Shown piece by piece: positions 46,662 through 60,169 of a DNA stretch of 64,000 bases (the first letter of the stretch is position 1; each line of letters starts with the position of its first letter). The stretch is from Liolophura sinensis. Lineage: Eukaryota > Mollusca > Polyplacophora > Chitonida > Chitonidae. The notes beneath the pieces are model-generated. The model made no database searches. It was given only the letters and a program-made list of their open reading frames with translations, and was not told where the DNA came from. A program made the translations under genes and the position numbers. The DNA lies in the NCBI RefSeq assembly GCF_032854445.1, contig NC_088298.1, positions 8,297,504-8,361,503 of the forward strand, given 5' to 3'.

Positions 46662-46716
46662 CGTTCATATATCGTTCATATATCGCTCATATATCGTTCA
46701 TATATCGCTCACATAT
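46662..46716. repeat. 11-bp tandem repeat x 5
   Basis: CGTTCATATAT / CGCTCATATAT alternate through 46662-46716. Confidence 0.9.
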
Positions 46717-48489
46717 CCAACGTGGTGATCCAGTTCAGTACAATGAATATACAGCCCCTAGCACAGGGTTAAGTGGGATAACACCCAGTCATCATGCAGA
46801 GTGCCAGAGATTCTGGACACTGTGTCTATATGTACTTACAAGGGAATTTTACTCATTGTGAAACTTAAGAAGTTAAGAGTAAAGGCGTTTGATGAAAGAA
46901 CCTTGACACACTAGATGCTGACTACTGGGAAGTTTTTTTTGTCCTGTTTTATAATTTCAAACAGCATCCGAAACGGAGGGAAAGTGATCTGACATTGTGT
47001 ATTGGTAACATGAACTAGCTATAATATCGACCAAACTGGTCTTAAACAGCCATCTTTTATGGCTATCCTTCACTTAATTTGATCTAGAGTGGATCCAAAA
47101 AGCTGGTCTGTTTGTACTTTATACAATATTAATTAACCACTGAATAACTAAACAGCATATTACATACTAATGAAGCTATTTAGGAATCATTATAATATAA
47201 ATTTGCATCTCATTATCCTGAGTTTTAGTTATGTATTGTTTTATTTATTTGGAAGAGTTAAATTATGAATTTAATCTCACAAGCCTGTGTTAAGGAAAAC
47301 CTCACGTCATTAAGTGTATACATGAGAAATCCGATTCCCATGAGTCTATCAACCAGACGAGAAAACAGTACATTGTCGTAGGAAAAGTTGAGGTGTGTTG
47401 AATTGACTTACATGTACATTTATGTTTATGGCTGTTGTTTTCCGCAAAGTATTTTAATATCCCAAGGTCACGTCCATTGCAGGTGATAAGGTGAAACATT
47501 CTGGAAAAGAAGGAGATATTATACTTTAATTATTTTAGTTCCAAGTTCAAGAATAATTCACTTATAAATTCACTTTTTGGACAGAAGAAACCAGAAAGGA
47601 TATAACCACTACGATATTCGCCACGTACATGGTCAACCTCCTAACTCAAACTGCGAAAAAAGCAACACGACTATGCTGATGATATACTTTTGGCATAAAT
47701 TTTTGACATAAGAATCCTCTGGATGATTTATGCGAGAGCGTGTTTTTTCTTCTCTCACGCCAACTTGAAGGGTATAGTTAAACAGACTTGGGTGTCGCTA
47801 GTTGAAATTCCTCTGCATGCCGTTTTCAAATATTTAAGCTGACTTGGGCGATTTGTTTAATAGTGTTGTAATATTTATAATTCTTACTTATTTTCAAATG
47901 TCCTCTCATGGTCACGACTCTTTGATGACGGGGATACACCAGCTGTGGGACGTTTGCTCAAACGCTAATCGATTCTGTCGCTCATGGGAATGAGGTACAA
48001 TTTGTAACCACTTCCGCAGTTGACTGTCCCTGTAGCCATGACTACGGCATGCACGGCAAGCAATTCAAAACTGTCTACCTTTGAAGTAAAACATGGACGA
48101 GTGCTTTAGATTATGCACAGATCGTGCTGAGGCATATATCAATATAGCGGCAAACATGCAACTCAATATGATATTACATGGAGCCCGTGTATTGGTCAGT
48201 TTGACATTGAAGTGATCTTAGAAAAGTTCCATCAAGAATGTGGGTCTTCCCTTAGAGACACATTCCCACACGAGCCACTCCCCCACCCACATCCTCGTTC
48301 CGAAATCTCCCAGCTTTCGTGAAATATTGAAATGGCGACGCACAGTTCCATCTGTGTGTGGCCTACAGGTACTTCAATGTTACGTTAGATGTTTTGTTTT
48401 GTTTTTGTTTTTTCTTTTGTTTTTTTTTTTGGTTTTTTTTTTTTTTGGCCAAACCGGCCAAGGTGCTGCCTTTTTAGAATATAAAATAT

Positions 48490-48690
48490 TGCAGCATAGA
48501 GATTAAAACCAGAGCAGCGTCGAAAATGTGACAGTTGGCCTGTGGTTGAAAGTAAACCTGTTAAGTTCGGCCTATTATCAATTTACCCCAGTAATGTAAC
48601 TGCTTAAATAGCAGCAACTTCGGTTAGGCAGAAACAGCTAAAAAATGCAGTAATGTTAATTACATCATACCTTAGCAACCATAGTAACAA
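48490..48690 (-). repeat. Dispersed repeat family E
   Basis: AATTTACCCCAGTAATGTAAC, GGTTAGGCAGAAACAGC, ATGCAGTAATGTTAATTAC in reverse orientation. Preceded by a T-rich tract at 48390-48446. Confidence 0.7.
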
Positions 48691-48699
48691 TAGTTGTAA

Positions 48700-50120
48700 A
48701 TCGTCCTTCATTGATGATAGATTGATTTATTAATTGATTGATTGATTGATTAATGTTGTATTCCTGGGCTTGTTAGATCGATTACATCAGAGAAATGCTA
48801 ATCTCTGATAATACAAGACTATGCAAGACGGATTATTAAATCATTTTCGTGTGTCGAAAAATTGATGACAACTGGAGTACGAGCAAACACAGATAAAACA
48901 AGCACGCCTAACCTGTAAGTTCTGAAGAACGAGGAAACTTTTTTAGATCGCTTTGTCCGCGATGCTGTTGCAGTTCATGAATAAAGAAGAAGGGAATAGA
49001 CAAAAGGCTTTTTGAAAAGGAAGTTTTGAAATGCGAAGGTTTGAAGAACATGAATAATAATGTGGCCACAAAAGCTTGCCATTAATTGGCTGGTTTTAAG
49101 CAGATCTCGTGCTTTCGATGCGCGGGAAGTCAGGAGAAGCCACGATTGAACGCTGACATCAGCATCCATCTTGAGGCAGATTTGTGTTAACACTATGGCA
49201 GTGGTCATCTTTCAACCTTTTTACCTCTGCTTCAGTTCATGTTGAAACACACAAGGAGAAAACCATACTCCAAAGGCAATCTGTTGACTCTAGTTTATAC
49301 AGAAACTAAAGTTAACACATTCCGTTTTCTGGTTGTATTGGTGTGTGCCAAATGGAAAGCTGGACATCTCCCACGCTGTGACTGAACAGGCCAGCAATGC
49401 ATACACGACGTCTCGGTCCGAGATATGAGGAGTTCTAGGGTTAGGATTGTCTATCAGCATAAACCCGAATTGGTAACACGGAGCTTTCAAGTTGCAACAA
49501 TACGACATCTTGTTGACATCCCTTTGGTCTGTGAGGTCGTCGTTTTATGACACTGTCGGGCATGTTGGGTATACGAAATAATTTATACTTCCCGAAACAT
49601 TTATTTTTTAGGACTTACGTAAGTCAGGAAATAGAAAAGCCATGTTTTGTAGGTAACTTTCGCTTTTCTATATATCCACCAAGTTAAAAAGCAGTTATTT
49701 ACCCATCGGGGGAAGTCACTATGATATCGTATCAACGCGAAACTCCCGTATGGTAACTACTGGTTATAAATAATAGTGTTTATACAAAGATCCAGTTGCC
49801 ACCCCCGACTAATGGAATCTTCATGTACAAGAATCGTGACACCGTGAAGTCTAGTTGAGAACGGCTAAAACTAATCGTTACAGACCCACTGTTGATGGTA
49901 AGTCAACGGCTTATAAAGTAAAACGTCACGAACGTTAAAACGTGTTGTTAGAAACTTCCTGCCGATTGTCGATAAGCCTCTCACAAATTTGTATGCCCCT
50001 TTAACTTTTCAAGACTAAAAATTTATACCGTTTATCCCAATTGCCTTTGTTTTCGGAATATATACACCATCCTTATTTCAGGCACGAATATCTTCTACTG
50101 CGTGTGTATTTATATGCTTT
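48700..50120. other. No gene supported
   Basis: AT-rich DNA with a short GATT repeat at about 48725-48752. Confidence 0.45.
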
Positions 50121-50122
50121 CG

Positions 50123-50276
50123 TTTATTTATTTATTTATCTATTTGATTGATGTTTATCAAGAACACTTTTTATGCGGTTAGGAAACCGGAGTGCCCGGC
50201 GTAAACCAAGGTCCTTTGGCAAGTTACTGTCGAACTTTCCCACATGTGATGTACAGATTCACACACCACATTGGTC
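50123..50276 (-). mobile_element. SINE-D
   Basis: TTTATTTATTTATCTATTTG tail complement, AGGAAACCGGAGTGCCCGGCG, GTAAACCAAGGTCCTTTGGC in reverse orientation. Confidence 0.6.
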
Positions 50277-51049
50277 GAAGAGAAGTGGCGTTCACCGAAA
50301 GTTACACCCAAAATGCGTAAACAAAGGGCCGCACGAGTGCTCATTGTGGTGTAGAACCCATGAGCAGCGAAAACGTACTTTTTTAGCCCTTGTTGTCCTT
50401 ACCAAACACAATCATTTACACAAAAGCTCTAGGGCTGGCCTGCCGAATGGGATGGTTTTGTGTGGGAGTGGCTTCAGAGAGACATGATATGAACAAACGT
50501 TGAGTGCGGCACTCAACAGCAAATGAACGATAACAAATGGCTGGACTCGGTTACCTAACACGTGCAAACGCCTACAATTACTGAAGTCAACAGCATAACT
50601 TTTTGTTTGACATGTTTGATGCAAATGTGTTTTTTGTGTGTGTGAGCTAATGTCAACTCCTCGCACGCTGTTTAGAGTGGGCTAAGGATGAGTGCACATA
50701 TCATTTATACAAGTCAGGACCAGAGACACAGCCGCTGGTTACATCCATATACATTTCAAGTAGATCAATATTACTGCAATTATATAGACATAAGAGATTA
50801 CAGCATCACGAAACGAAGTTATGACACCGTGAAACCGGAGAATAAATCGCAACGCGCATGTCCAAACCAGACTTAGTATCCGCCTCAGTATCGGGCTTAG
50901 TCAACTGGAGACTCATGCCAAGTTATTTAGTGTATGACGTATTTGTTCTTTTTGTTTATGTTTGTTTTTTTTTTTTTTGATTCGGAGTCCTTTTTTTACA
51001 AGCCTTCTCTGAATTGTTTATCTTGACACACGTCAACATTCACTTCAAC

Positions 51050-51200
51050 AGTAGGTTGTTAATATTTAGGCATTTATAAGAAAAGTAAGAGTAATAGCGC
51101 AACTGTTGTAAACTGACAAGAGACCGTGTTTCACTGGCACCTTGTGACCAGTTATCAAGTACCACATTGTGGTCATCCCTCACGTCTTGCACTCAGGCTT
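51050..51200 (+). repeat. Dispersed repeat family E fragment
   Basis: GGCATTTATAAGAAAAGTAAG, AAACTGACAAGAGACCGTG, TTTCACTGGCACCTTGTGACC. Confidence 0.7.
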
Positions 51201-51679
51201 ATTCTCCTTTCACGTGGTATTTAACCTAATGCCCCTCCCCAGTTAAGGAAGGTGTATAACTGTCAAAAACGACAAGTGTACACTGTTATACGGGATTATG
51301 GTATATTGCCTCCCAGTTCGTTTGGCAACATCCCAACATTATGTAAGCAGATAATGCAGAAAAGGGGAGTGTGACATGGTTAAGTTTTTAAGGCACTTCT
51401 CTTATAATGCTTGGCGTGGCTTCCGTCCCGTATTCCGTCAGGGGATTCGCTACATTCTCCCGCGTCCACTGTTATTGGAGTAAGATGGCAAGGTGGCTGT
51501 GAAGACAGAAATTCGCTAAAGGACGGTGATTAAATCTGTGCTCTAGGATTTCTTACACGTATAAAACTAAACGCTGGTGACAGGAAACTATCCCCGCCTA
51601 AACCAATTCGGAACAAGGCAGTGTAGTTTGTTCTTTACTTTATTTGATATCAGATATGAGACAGTAATGAGTTTCTGTT

Positions 51680-51945
51680 TCAGTCGGGAGACCTTGTATC
51701 AACCCTGGATAGAGTCATAACTAAGACTATAAAACTGGTACTTGTTGCTGGCCGAGGTTAGAGCAAAGGAAACATGACGGGCTGGATCAGTGTCAGTATA
51801 ATGTGACTGGGTGGGGTGTCATGTTTGGTGTCTTTGTCATGATACTTCGGTGGCGAGAGCACTTTGGCGACATGGACGCGTTCTGCCACAAGAAGTCACT
51901 GTATAGAATTGTTAGGTACGACGTAAAACCCTAACTATACATACA
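51680..51945 (+). mobile_element. SINE-C, 5'-truncated
   Basis: CAGTCGGGAGACCTTGTATC, GGTACTTGTTGCTGGCCG, TAATGTGACTGGGTGGGGTG, TTGTTAGGTACGACGTAAAAC. Confidence 0.87.
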
Positions 51946-52254
51946 TACCTTTGCAATAACAGACAAAATGGCACGCTTGTGTCACAAGGGAACAATCCGT
52001 GGTCCAATCCTTCTTTGCTTAAGACGCCGTTGTTCTGGAAACAGTGTCCCGTAGATTGCAATATTTTTGGTATGTCGTTAAACATATTATAGTTTTGGAT
52101 ATTTTTGGCATGTGATGTAGACACTACAGGAAGAAACAAGTCAGTTAATAATCAGCTTTAAAGCAACCCTACAAACACTAGGAATAAGATAAGAAAGCTA
52201 TTCAGTTGGCGTTTGGAAGAATTAGGCGAAAACCTTAACAAATGCTATAAGGAA

Positions 52255-52760
52255 TAGGAGTGTCCGTGATCAAGTGGTTAGCTTGCTCGCCCTGTATACA
52301 TTGACCCAGTAGCATCTCACCACTTTTTAGGGGGGGGGGGGGGGGGGCTCGTGGCTCAGTTGGTCAGCGCGTTAGCGCAGGCGTAATGGACTCAGGCGCC
52401 TCTCACCAATTGTCGCTGTGATTTCAAGTCCAGCTCATGCTATCTTCCTCTCCGGCCGTATGTGGGAGATCTAGCAGCAACCTGCGGATGGTCGTGGGTT
52501 TCCCCCGGGCTCTGCTCGGTTTCCACCCACCATAATGCTGGCCGCTGTCGTATAAGTGAAATATTCTTGAGTAAAACACCAATCAAATAAATAAAAAAAT
52601 CTCACCACCGCGATCACTGCGAGTTCGAGCTCAGCACATGCTAGCTTCCTTTTCGGTCGTACATGGGAACGTCTCCTAGCAGGCTGTGGATCATCGTGAT
52701 TTCCCCACCATAATCCTGGTTTCCGTCGTGTAAGTGAAATATTATTGTGGACACGTTACA
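52255..52760 (+). mobile_element. SINE-A host copy split by a second SINE-A
   Basis: Head at 52255-52323 (GTCCGTGATCAAGTGGTTAGC) and remainder at 52599-52760 (CACCGCGATCACTGCGAGTTC ... CACCAAATAAATCAG) are one older, diverged SINE. Confidence 0.9.
52324..52598 (+). mobile_element. SINE-A nested in SINE-A, with TSD
   Basis: ATCTCACCAC at 52314-52323 and 52599-52608. Young-looking copy with an 18-G tract at its 5' end (52330-52347), complete boxes and AAAT tail; part of the tail (ACGGCG) is deleted. Confidence 0.93.
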
Positions 52761-53442
52761 ACACCAAATAAATCAGTAACTAAATATAAGAAACAAATTA
52801 CACCTCTGGTGGTCAGTCATTTGTTATAAAACTGACAGTTTACGCATCTCAGGCCAGGGTCAACCCAATAAATACTAACCATGCGCACAGAGGGAACGTG
52901 TTCTGCTTTATGATGCAAATAAAAGTGATAAATCAGCGCAGGACAAACTGCTACCGCCATTAATATTAACTGCTCTACGTGGGTCAATAATTGCAATACA
53001 ATAACCCGTTCAGACGAACAGATCGAGAATTAATTATCCGTGATTAATTAGAATCTGCGGCTGATATTGATATCCCTCAACAAAAATAATAGGTACCGAT
53101 GATCATATGGACGGTTAATATTGGTTGGTGGTCATTACTGGGTCGAGATTCCGCGATCATTCCGTGAGGTGTTTGCCAGTGATTGGAGTATTGAGATTGT
53201 TGGTACAATACTGAATATATAGCCTGAGTGATCGGAGAATGTGCTATGCCAGCTGTAGACATGACACCAAACTATACTGACTGACGGTTAGCTCAATAGA
53301 CAATATGATGAAAGATAGACGAGTGTGGGTGGGGGGTGGGGGGAGTCATGGATTTTTTAGATCACCGGATTAAAGAATAAGATCCCTATAAATACTTATG
53401 GCTTCAACTATACAAGGCATTAAGAAAGATATATATTAAAAA

Positions 53443-53770
53443 CAACTGAGTGAGTGAGCTTGGGGTTTAACCTCGTACTTAACAATTTTCAGTCAAATGA
53501 CGACGAAGGAATCCTGAGAGTGCATGTGATGTGCCTCTTTTTTTAGGACGGGTTTCTACCGCTCTTTATCTAGAGCTGCTTTACTGAGACGCCTCAGCGA
53601 AAGCAAGTAGGCCGCCCCGACCGAGTCATTATATTGATACGGGTCAACCAGTCGTTGCATTATCCCCTTCATGCTGAACGCCAAGCGAGGACGTTATAAC
53701 TTCCTCTTTTAAGGTCTTCCATGTGACTCGACTCAGGATTGACCCTGGATGTACCGCCCCCAAAGCGGAC
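53443..53770 (-). mobile_element. SINE-B
   Basis: GAGTGAGTGAGCTTGGGG, TTTAACCTCGTACTTAAC, CATTATCCCCTTCATGCTGA, GTGACTCGACTCAGGATTGAC in reverse orientation. Confidence 0.88.
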
Positions 53771-53917
53771 GCTCCAAAACAATTGAAAACAGAGAGAATG
53801 TGTCGTACAAACATCGAATTAGCTCCCCTTGCCCTTTCCTGGCAGTGTTAAGAATCTGTTTGAGTATCATTTGTTTCTGTTGCCACTGGCGTACTACTAC
53901 GATCAGGTGGGAAGTTA

Positions 53918-54123
53918 AATTTATTTACTTATTTAACTGATTGGTGTTTTACGCCGTGCTCAAAAATATTCACTCATATTCACCAGTATTGTGGCGGGAG
54001 GAAACGAGCAGAGCAATTGGGGGAACCCACGACCATCCGCAGGTTGCTGCAACACCTTCCCACGTACGACCGAAGAGGAACCGAGCATTAGCTGGACTTG
54101 AACTCATATCGACCACGCTGGTT
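53918..54123 (-). mobile_element. SINE-A
   Basis: TTTATTTACTTATTTAACTG, GGTGTTTTACGCCGTGCTC, CACGACCATCCGCAGGTTGC, AGCTGGACTTGAACTCATATC; ends before the A box. Confidence 0.88.
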
Positions 54124-54129
54124 GTTCAC

Positions 54130-56130
54130 GTTGATATGTTGAAAGCTCAAGACTGTTCCAAGTACCGCTCATAATCCAAAAGGATGGGCGCCAAACTAAA
54201 ACTGTCTGGAGCTGTTCAGCCTCTATCTCAAACAGGAAGTGTTGCCTTTTCAATACTGTGACGATGCCTGACAAACTGGGCTAACAGCTGGTCAAAGGGT
54301 AGAAATATTTACTTTCGAGACGGCATACTGCAGGCCGTTTAAGCCTTGTGTAAAAGATCTTTCGGGATCTGCTCGTAAAGTAGGTCGCGAAATGCTAATG
54401 GCACGTGATACGATAAATTCATGCCACTACCCATTAGTGTAAAGTTTTCTTATACTGAGGTATCCGTAAATTCAGCAAACAACACAGAAAAGTAAACAAG
54501 ACAAACTGCTAAAAAAAAAATGTTTTTTTAAAAAACCCATGATTCATTTAATAATCCCTTAAAGGTGAGTTCCAATGTGGCAATGGGATATATCGCCTTG
54601 GCTGACAGAGCAAAATCAACAATTAGATTTGTGTTTTCCTCGTACGTAAGCTCATCTGAGATTTACAATGAGACCGCTTTTATTAGCTTTAGCGAATCTG
54701 ATTGGAACCACCGAATGTCTTTCATGATTATTGATTTAGTAGAATCCCAGTAAAAGGGTATTTCTCCACATTACGATAGGTCCGTTCTCTTTATCATAGC
54801 TAGACGAAAAGGCATGTATTCTCGAGGGAATTACAACCCAAAGATTATCATCGGGCACTTTATAGAAAATATGTGATTTCCCATCGATTTATCATGGCGC
54901 CTTTTGGGTCTGCCATTTAGAGTTGTCTGTGAGAAGAAATTATGACAATTTTTTCTCATCGAATTGGAATACAACATGTAAAACACGACAGAAAACCTTG
55001 GCACAAATGCTATGTATTATTTGTGTGGCCGTGATTTACTGGCTACATATTGAAAGCCCGGATGTAACAGCGCCATTTGTCATTCAGCTCACAATATACG
55101 TGGGCTATTTATAGCCCTCTGTCACTATCTGTTACCCCGTCCTCGCGCTGCTGGTAATTGCTATTATGGTTCAGTATCAACGCAACCAATATGATTGATA
55201 TCAGCAACAATGGAGGGGAGAATTTTTTTCCTAGCCCCAAGGCAATGATCATAAAACACCATCAAGTGAAACGAAATAAGTGGCCTAGTTTCAGCCTCCT
55301 CACGGAAAGCCGACGGTCCGTGCCGCCATATTCGGGCCCGGGGGGTAAATGATGTAACGATTGCATTGTCCAAAATGGTATTTCCAGTGCCGTCTGATAT
55401 AGCGGGAACCTTTGTCACTGGCTCTTCATTTTGGCCGTATTTCACCGAAAATACAGGCAAACAGACTGGCTACGCACCGCCAACAAAAGCCTAAGATATA
55501 CTGCTCTAGCTTAATAAAAGCTACCAGTTAAAATCATCGTCCGAAACTCTCACTGGATTAATGATCCTCCATACTACTGAATTAGTGAGGTCGTGTGCTG
55601 GAATGAAGCCCCCAGTTTCACGCTTAGCTATGCAAGCCTTAACTATCATTACAAGATAGAGATATGAAGTGAACTTAGGCAAAAGGGTTCCTTTAACATT
55701 CAGTAAGCTGAATAAAACCGGGACCATGGACCGATTCAACAAAGCTGTGGACTTAAATCAACAATTTGAAAAATGACTTTAGAATTTATTTTTGAGCCCG
55801 GTAAATCAAAGTTTTGAACCCCTCATCAATGTTATTTTAAGATATGTGTCAAAATTTCAACTTCCATTAACGAAAACTAAACATTGTGACAACGTTTTAA
55901 ATTTTGACTGAAGTCAGAAATGTCTTCTCTGGAATCAACCTCCGCTGTGCGTGTTCCTATTTGTATTTGGCCTGACAAGTACAACCACAACAACATCGTC
56001 ATGGAAACAGAATCATTCTCTATAACTATTTACACTGAGGTCCACGTGTCACAACCACGTGATCAGAACCACAACCACGTGGACGATAACGAACAGAAAC
56101 GCTTCTATTTCCCCAAAGACTCGCCTCATA
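54130..56130. other. No gene supported
   Basis: Several short frames (for example 55920-56138) look mildly coding but have no recognised domain or splice partners. Confidence 0.4.
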
Positions 56131-56156
56131 TACGATAGTGATCTTAACTGATGAAT

Positions 56157-56523
56157 GAGTGCTTGAGTGCTTGAGTGCTTGGGGCTTTAACGTTGTACGT
56201 AGCAATTTTTTTCAGTCATATGACGACGAAGGAGTCCTTATAGTGCATGTAATAAGCCTCCTTGTTGCAGGACAGATTTCCATGGCTCTTTTTTCTAGTA
56301 CTGTTTCACTGAGACAACTTATCGAAGGCAAGTGAACCGTTCCATCCGAGCCATTATACTGATACGGGTCAACCAGTCGTTGTACTATCCCCTTCATGCT
56401 GAACGCCAAGCGCGAAAGCTAAAACTTCCTCTTTTAGGGTCTTAGATGTGACTCGACCCAGGATTGACCCTGAATCTACCGCCGAAGCGGACACTCTACC
56501 AACTGAGCAATTAAGGCCGGTTT
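56157..56523 (-). mobile_element. SINE-B, full length with TSD
   Basis: TTAACTGATGAAT at 56144-56156 and 56524-56536. It includes the tRNA head on the minus strand (TTGCTCAGTTGGTAGAGTG), so it shows the true 5' end of family B. Confidence 0.93.
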
Positions 56524-56990
56524 TTAACTGATGAATACTCGTATTTAAAGTGCCCACCATTAAACACCCGACGTTAAATAGTTGAATATATCACGATGCC
56601 AAGTGTCTCAGCCGTTATTATCCAAGGTTTCAGAGTAGGCCTTTGGCGGCTTGTCGCACCCAATGTCAATACACAACGACGGCAGTGCAGTTATTGTTCT
56701 GGTTGTAGAGACAAAATGAGCTTTTCACACTGTTAGAATTTCTAGTAAGCGTTCAGCGATTACTGCACATGTTTCACACATTTTGCGTAAATGGTTTCAT
56801 TTTATTTGATATAGCATGATTTTATACATTGCAATGGTAACAGTCGGTAAACATGTTCAGATACGGGTATAAAACACTCTCCATCCAAATACCTGAACGT
56901 TTACATGTGGCCCTTACATGTACTGCAGCACCTTCATGAGGTCTTCGACACTACCCTGCTCGATACCATATGTCAGTTCTTGTGGGATGG

Positions 56991-57063
56991 TGTGGCAGCA
57001 ATCTGCGGATCGTAAAAGTTAAACATTCTTGAGTACGGCGTAAAATATCAATAAATAAATAAA
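56991..57063 (+). mobile_element. SINE-A, short deleted copy
   Basis: TGGCAGCAATCTGCGGATCG joins directly to CATTCTTGAGTACGGCGTAA. Confidence 0.8.
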
Positions 57064-57384
57064 ACATAGCAGTATTTTATTACCAGGTAGGGAAAACACT
57101 AATTGAAATCGTAAATAAATCAGACTACAAAATCACGACAACTCTAACAGAAATATTGGTTTTCTTCATTACTGTAGATTATGCCGTCATTTGTACTGTA
57201 CAACAGTTGTACTGACTTCGCTGTTCAATTTGGGCAGCATAAATTGATCCCATACATCATTAGAGATTAACGCTCGAGGCCAATTAAGGATATTATTTCG
57301 AAATTCACGCATTTTCTGAGTTCGTTTGTCAATGAGTCAACAATCGGTAATTACATCACACAACTCTACAAACTCATATAACTA

Positions 57385-57690
57385 AGGCAATGTTCTGGTC
57401 CTTGAGGTCAGACGTTCGAATCCAGCTGTCGCCAGTTCGTTTGTGGCTTGAAAGTTTCATCAGCGGCGTTGTTTGCTGCTTGGGGATAAGTGAAGTGAGC
57501 CTATTACGCTGGCTGTATTGTCTAACCGGAATCAAAACAGCAACTATACCAGTGACAATCGGATTATTATCTGCGAACCTATTCATCAAGAGAAGCTTGC
57601 TTCCTCTCCAGCCGTAAGGGGTTAGGTCAGTCAGCAGGCTGTGGACTGTCGTGGGTTTTCCCCGGGCCCTGTCCGGTTTCCTCTCACCAG
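57385..57690 (+). mobile_element. SINE-like composite with SINE-A fragment
   Basis: 57400-57440 has a B-box-like GACGTTCGAATCCAGC. 57593-57690 is SINE-A body (GCTTCCTCTCCAGCCGTAAG ... GGTTTCCTCTCACCAG). The middle is unrecognised. Confidence 0.6.
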
Positions 57691-57781
57691 AAAAGACGTG
57701 TACCTTTGTCAGAATCTAGTTGGTTTCTTGAGCAACAAACACTTCATGCAAGTTCCTGAAGCTGATTCTTCAATATATATT

Positions 57782-58096
57782 CGGGACCGGTAGATCCAGG
57801 ATCAATCCTTGATCGAGTCACACCTAAGACTTTAAAAGAGGAAGTTGTAACTTCCTCGCTTGGCTTTCAGCATGAAGGGGATAGTGCAACGACTGGTTGA
57901 CCCGTATAAGTATAATGGCTCGGCTTACTTGCCTTCGGTAAGTCGTCTCAGTGAAGCAGCACTAAATAAAAGAGCGGTGAAAATCCGTCCTGCAACAAGG
58001 AGGCACATTACACGTACATGCACCCTAAGGATTCCTTCGTCGTCATATGACTGAAAAATTGTTGAGTACGACGTTGAACCCCAAGCACTCACTCAG
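57782..58096 (+). mobile_element. SINE-B with TSD
   Basis: TATATATT at 57774-57781 and 58097-58104. Starts at the same truncated point (CGGGACCGGTAGATCC) as 3792-4132 and is almost identical to it. Confidence 0.9.
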
Positions 58097-58839
58097 TATA
58101 TATTAACACCAAAGAGATATATCCACAAGGAACCATCTACAGTAGTTCATAACTCAACAATGATAGATGTGCTATTGTTGTGGTTTTATTTTCAATTGCG
58201 TTATGTTAATTGTTTTTATTGCTTCTTTCTTTCTCTCTTTTTTATTTTAGATACGATGCGGCTGTCTTGGTAATAGTTTAAAAATGCTTTACCTCGAATA
58301 AAATCCAAATCCCAAAAGGATCAAAGAAAAATACAGGCTATAACACAAAAATGAACAGGTAGCAATAGGTTCAAACTTTCAGGTCCACAATAGGGAAGCA
58401 ACTGTAAGATGCAGCGAGGAGCTGATGGCTAACAAAATTAGCGTATTATCGGATTAAGTCCATTACTGTAGATTCATCAATTTCTCCACACGAGGGTCTG
58501 CAGATCGACTCTATCTCTTTAGTCCGTCGACCGCTCTTAATGCTAATCCCGTTTATCAGTCCGCTCATCTCACAAGCCTCTGGTATGAAATTAACTCAGT
58601 TTCATGGTACACTTGCTATGGTATCTGACTAGCCGCATGTCTCTGACTATATGGCTTTCTGATTAAGTAGAGAATGAACGGTTGAAGACTGAAGTCGCTG
58701 TAGATTTTCAGGACTACAGTGGGGAGATCAAATCAAGCGCTTGCCATTTTCGTTCTACTCTAAAAATATTTTTTATAGATTTCAGCGTCTGTAAAGTGTA
58801 TTTTCTGCTTTAAGATTGATGTTTTCCCACTTATGATGC

Positions 58840-59115
58840 AGTAGCGATATTAAACAGTCGAAAAGGGGGAATTATCCTAATATATAACTGTGCTATATAG
58901 AAGACTTAAACCACAGAGAGTAAAACAAGAGCAGCGACAACAGTGTGATAGCCAGAGAATGGTCACCCTTAACCCATAACCAATGAAATACCGTTCCTTG
59001 TCAATTGATGCCTGGGAGGGTTTTACCTAAATGTTCATGTAAATGCATTTTAATAGATGCATAAATAGAAGCATTTTACACACACACTAATACTATGGCT
59101 TGAGTAAAACTGGGT
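58840..59115 (-). repeat. Dispersed repeat family E
   Basis: AGAATGGTCACCCTTAACC, TGTTCATGTAAATGCATTTT, ACTAATACTATGGCTTGAG in reverse orientation. Confidence 0.8.
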
Positions 59116-59869
59116 TAAAACAAATTTATATCGAGGTCACCTGCCACCGGAATTACTACGCCCCCCCCACTAGCACACCCTCTCCTTGCAGGTTGCCTAC
59201 AAAAGACATTTAACAGAGTCTTTATACGAACAAATGTCAAAGCTTTGATCGCTATTTGCGTTCGCCACATTTTAAAGGTCGGTTTAATATCAGCCTGTCT
59301 AAGTGTTCTTGGCTGACGTAGAGGTTATGACTCAGGTAGGCATTGTCTGTCATCCATTACACAAACGTCGTCTTTTTTCCTCCAATCGGTGGAAGGAAAA
59401 AAAACCAAATCATTGTGCTCCAATTATTCTCCCAGCACAGCCGTGTCAACAAGTATGGCACCAGTCTTTCCGCATATAGCTTGTCGATCCTGATTTTAAC
59501 ACAACCAGTCTGCCATGAATCAATCGCATTAAGTCCGTCTTTTGTTCTTGCCGGAGAATCGAGAACGTTTAGACTTCAGTTTTGTTGAACGTCTGTTGAG
59601 AGCGAGGTGAACAAAATTAAGCGAGAAGCCCAAGTAGCTTTTCACAAATCACACAAGTGCCTCAGGCCAAGCAACGAACGAGCCAACCTATTCGTTACCC
59701 AGACAACCAGTCTATCAGCAATGTGATCTGTCGTTCGTTTGGTTAGTCGGTCAGTCTGTAAGTTGGTCAGCTCAGTCAGTCAATCATGAGATGGGAATGG
59801 ATTGTACATTAAGTATGTCTACAACACAGCCACCCACACAAGTGACAACTCTTCTTAGATTATGGTACT

Positions 59870-60030
59870 AGAAGTTCCTTAGTAACATTTAAACATTTTC
59901 ACCAACAGCTAGTAAAAAATCCTAACTGAAGTAAACTGACACGAGGCTGTATTTCACGGGTTACGTATGACCATTTGTCATGTATCACCTTGTCTGTGCC
60001 GCCCTGGTTTTTATACTGTAGTTTTTATAT
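59870..60030 (+). repeat. Dispersed repeat family E fragment
   Basis: AAATCCTAACTGAAGTAAAC, TTTCACGGGTTACGTATGACC. Confidence 0.75.
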
Positions 60031-60169
60031 TGATAAATCAATCTTAAGGCCTGTAAAGATCAATAGGCAAGTAAGTGTGTAAATCACGATTACAGTAACT
60101 TATTCAACACACCAGTCATCCGGAAAAAATATTTAAATCAGGCCGTCAGTGATTTAACGAAAACACTTA

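Larger units (their letters stand above)
44600..48480. other. Mostly unannotatable AT-rich DNA
   Basis: Apart from the candidate exon 45227-45409 and the 11-bp array 46662-46716, I see no gene or known repeat. 44810-44870 (TGATGACGGGAAAAGTATTCC) resembles 3' tails of retroelements, but weakly. Confidence 0.4.
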
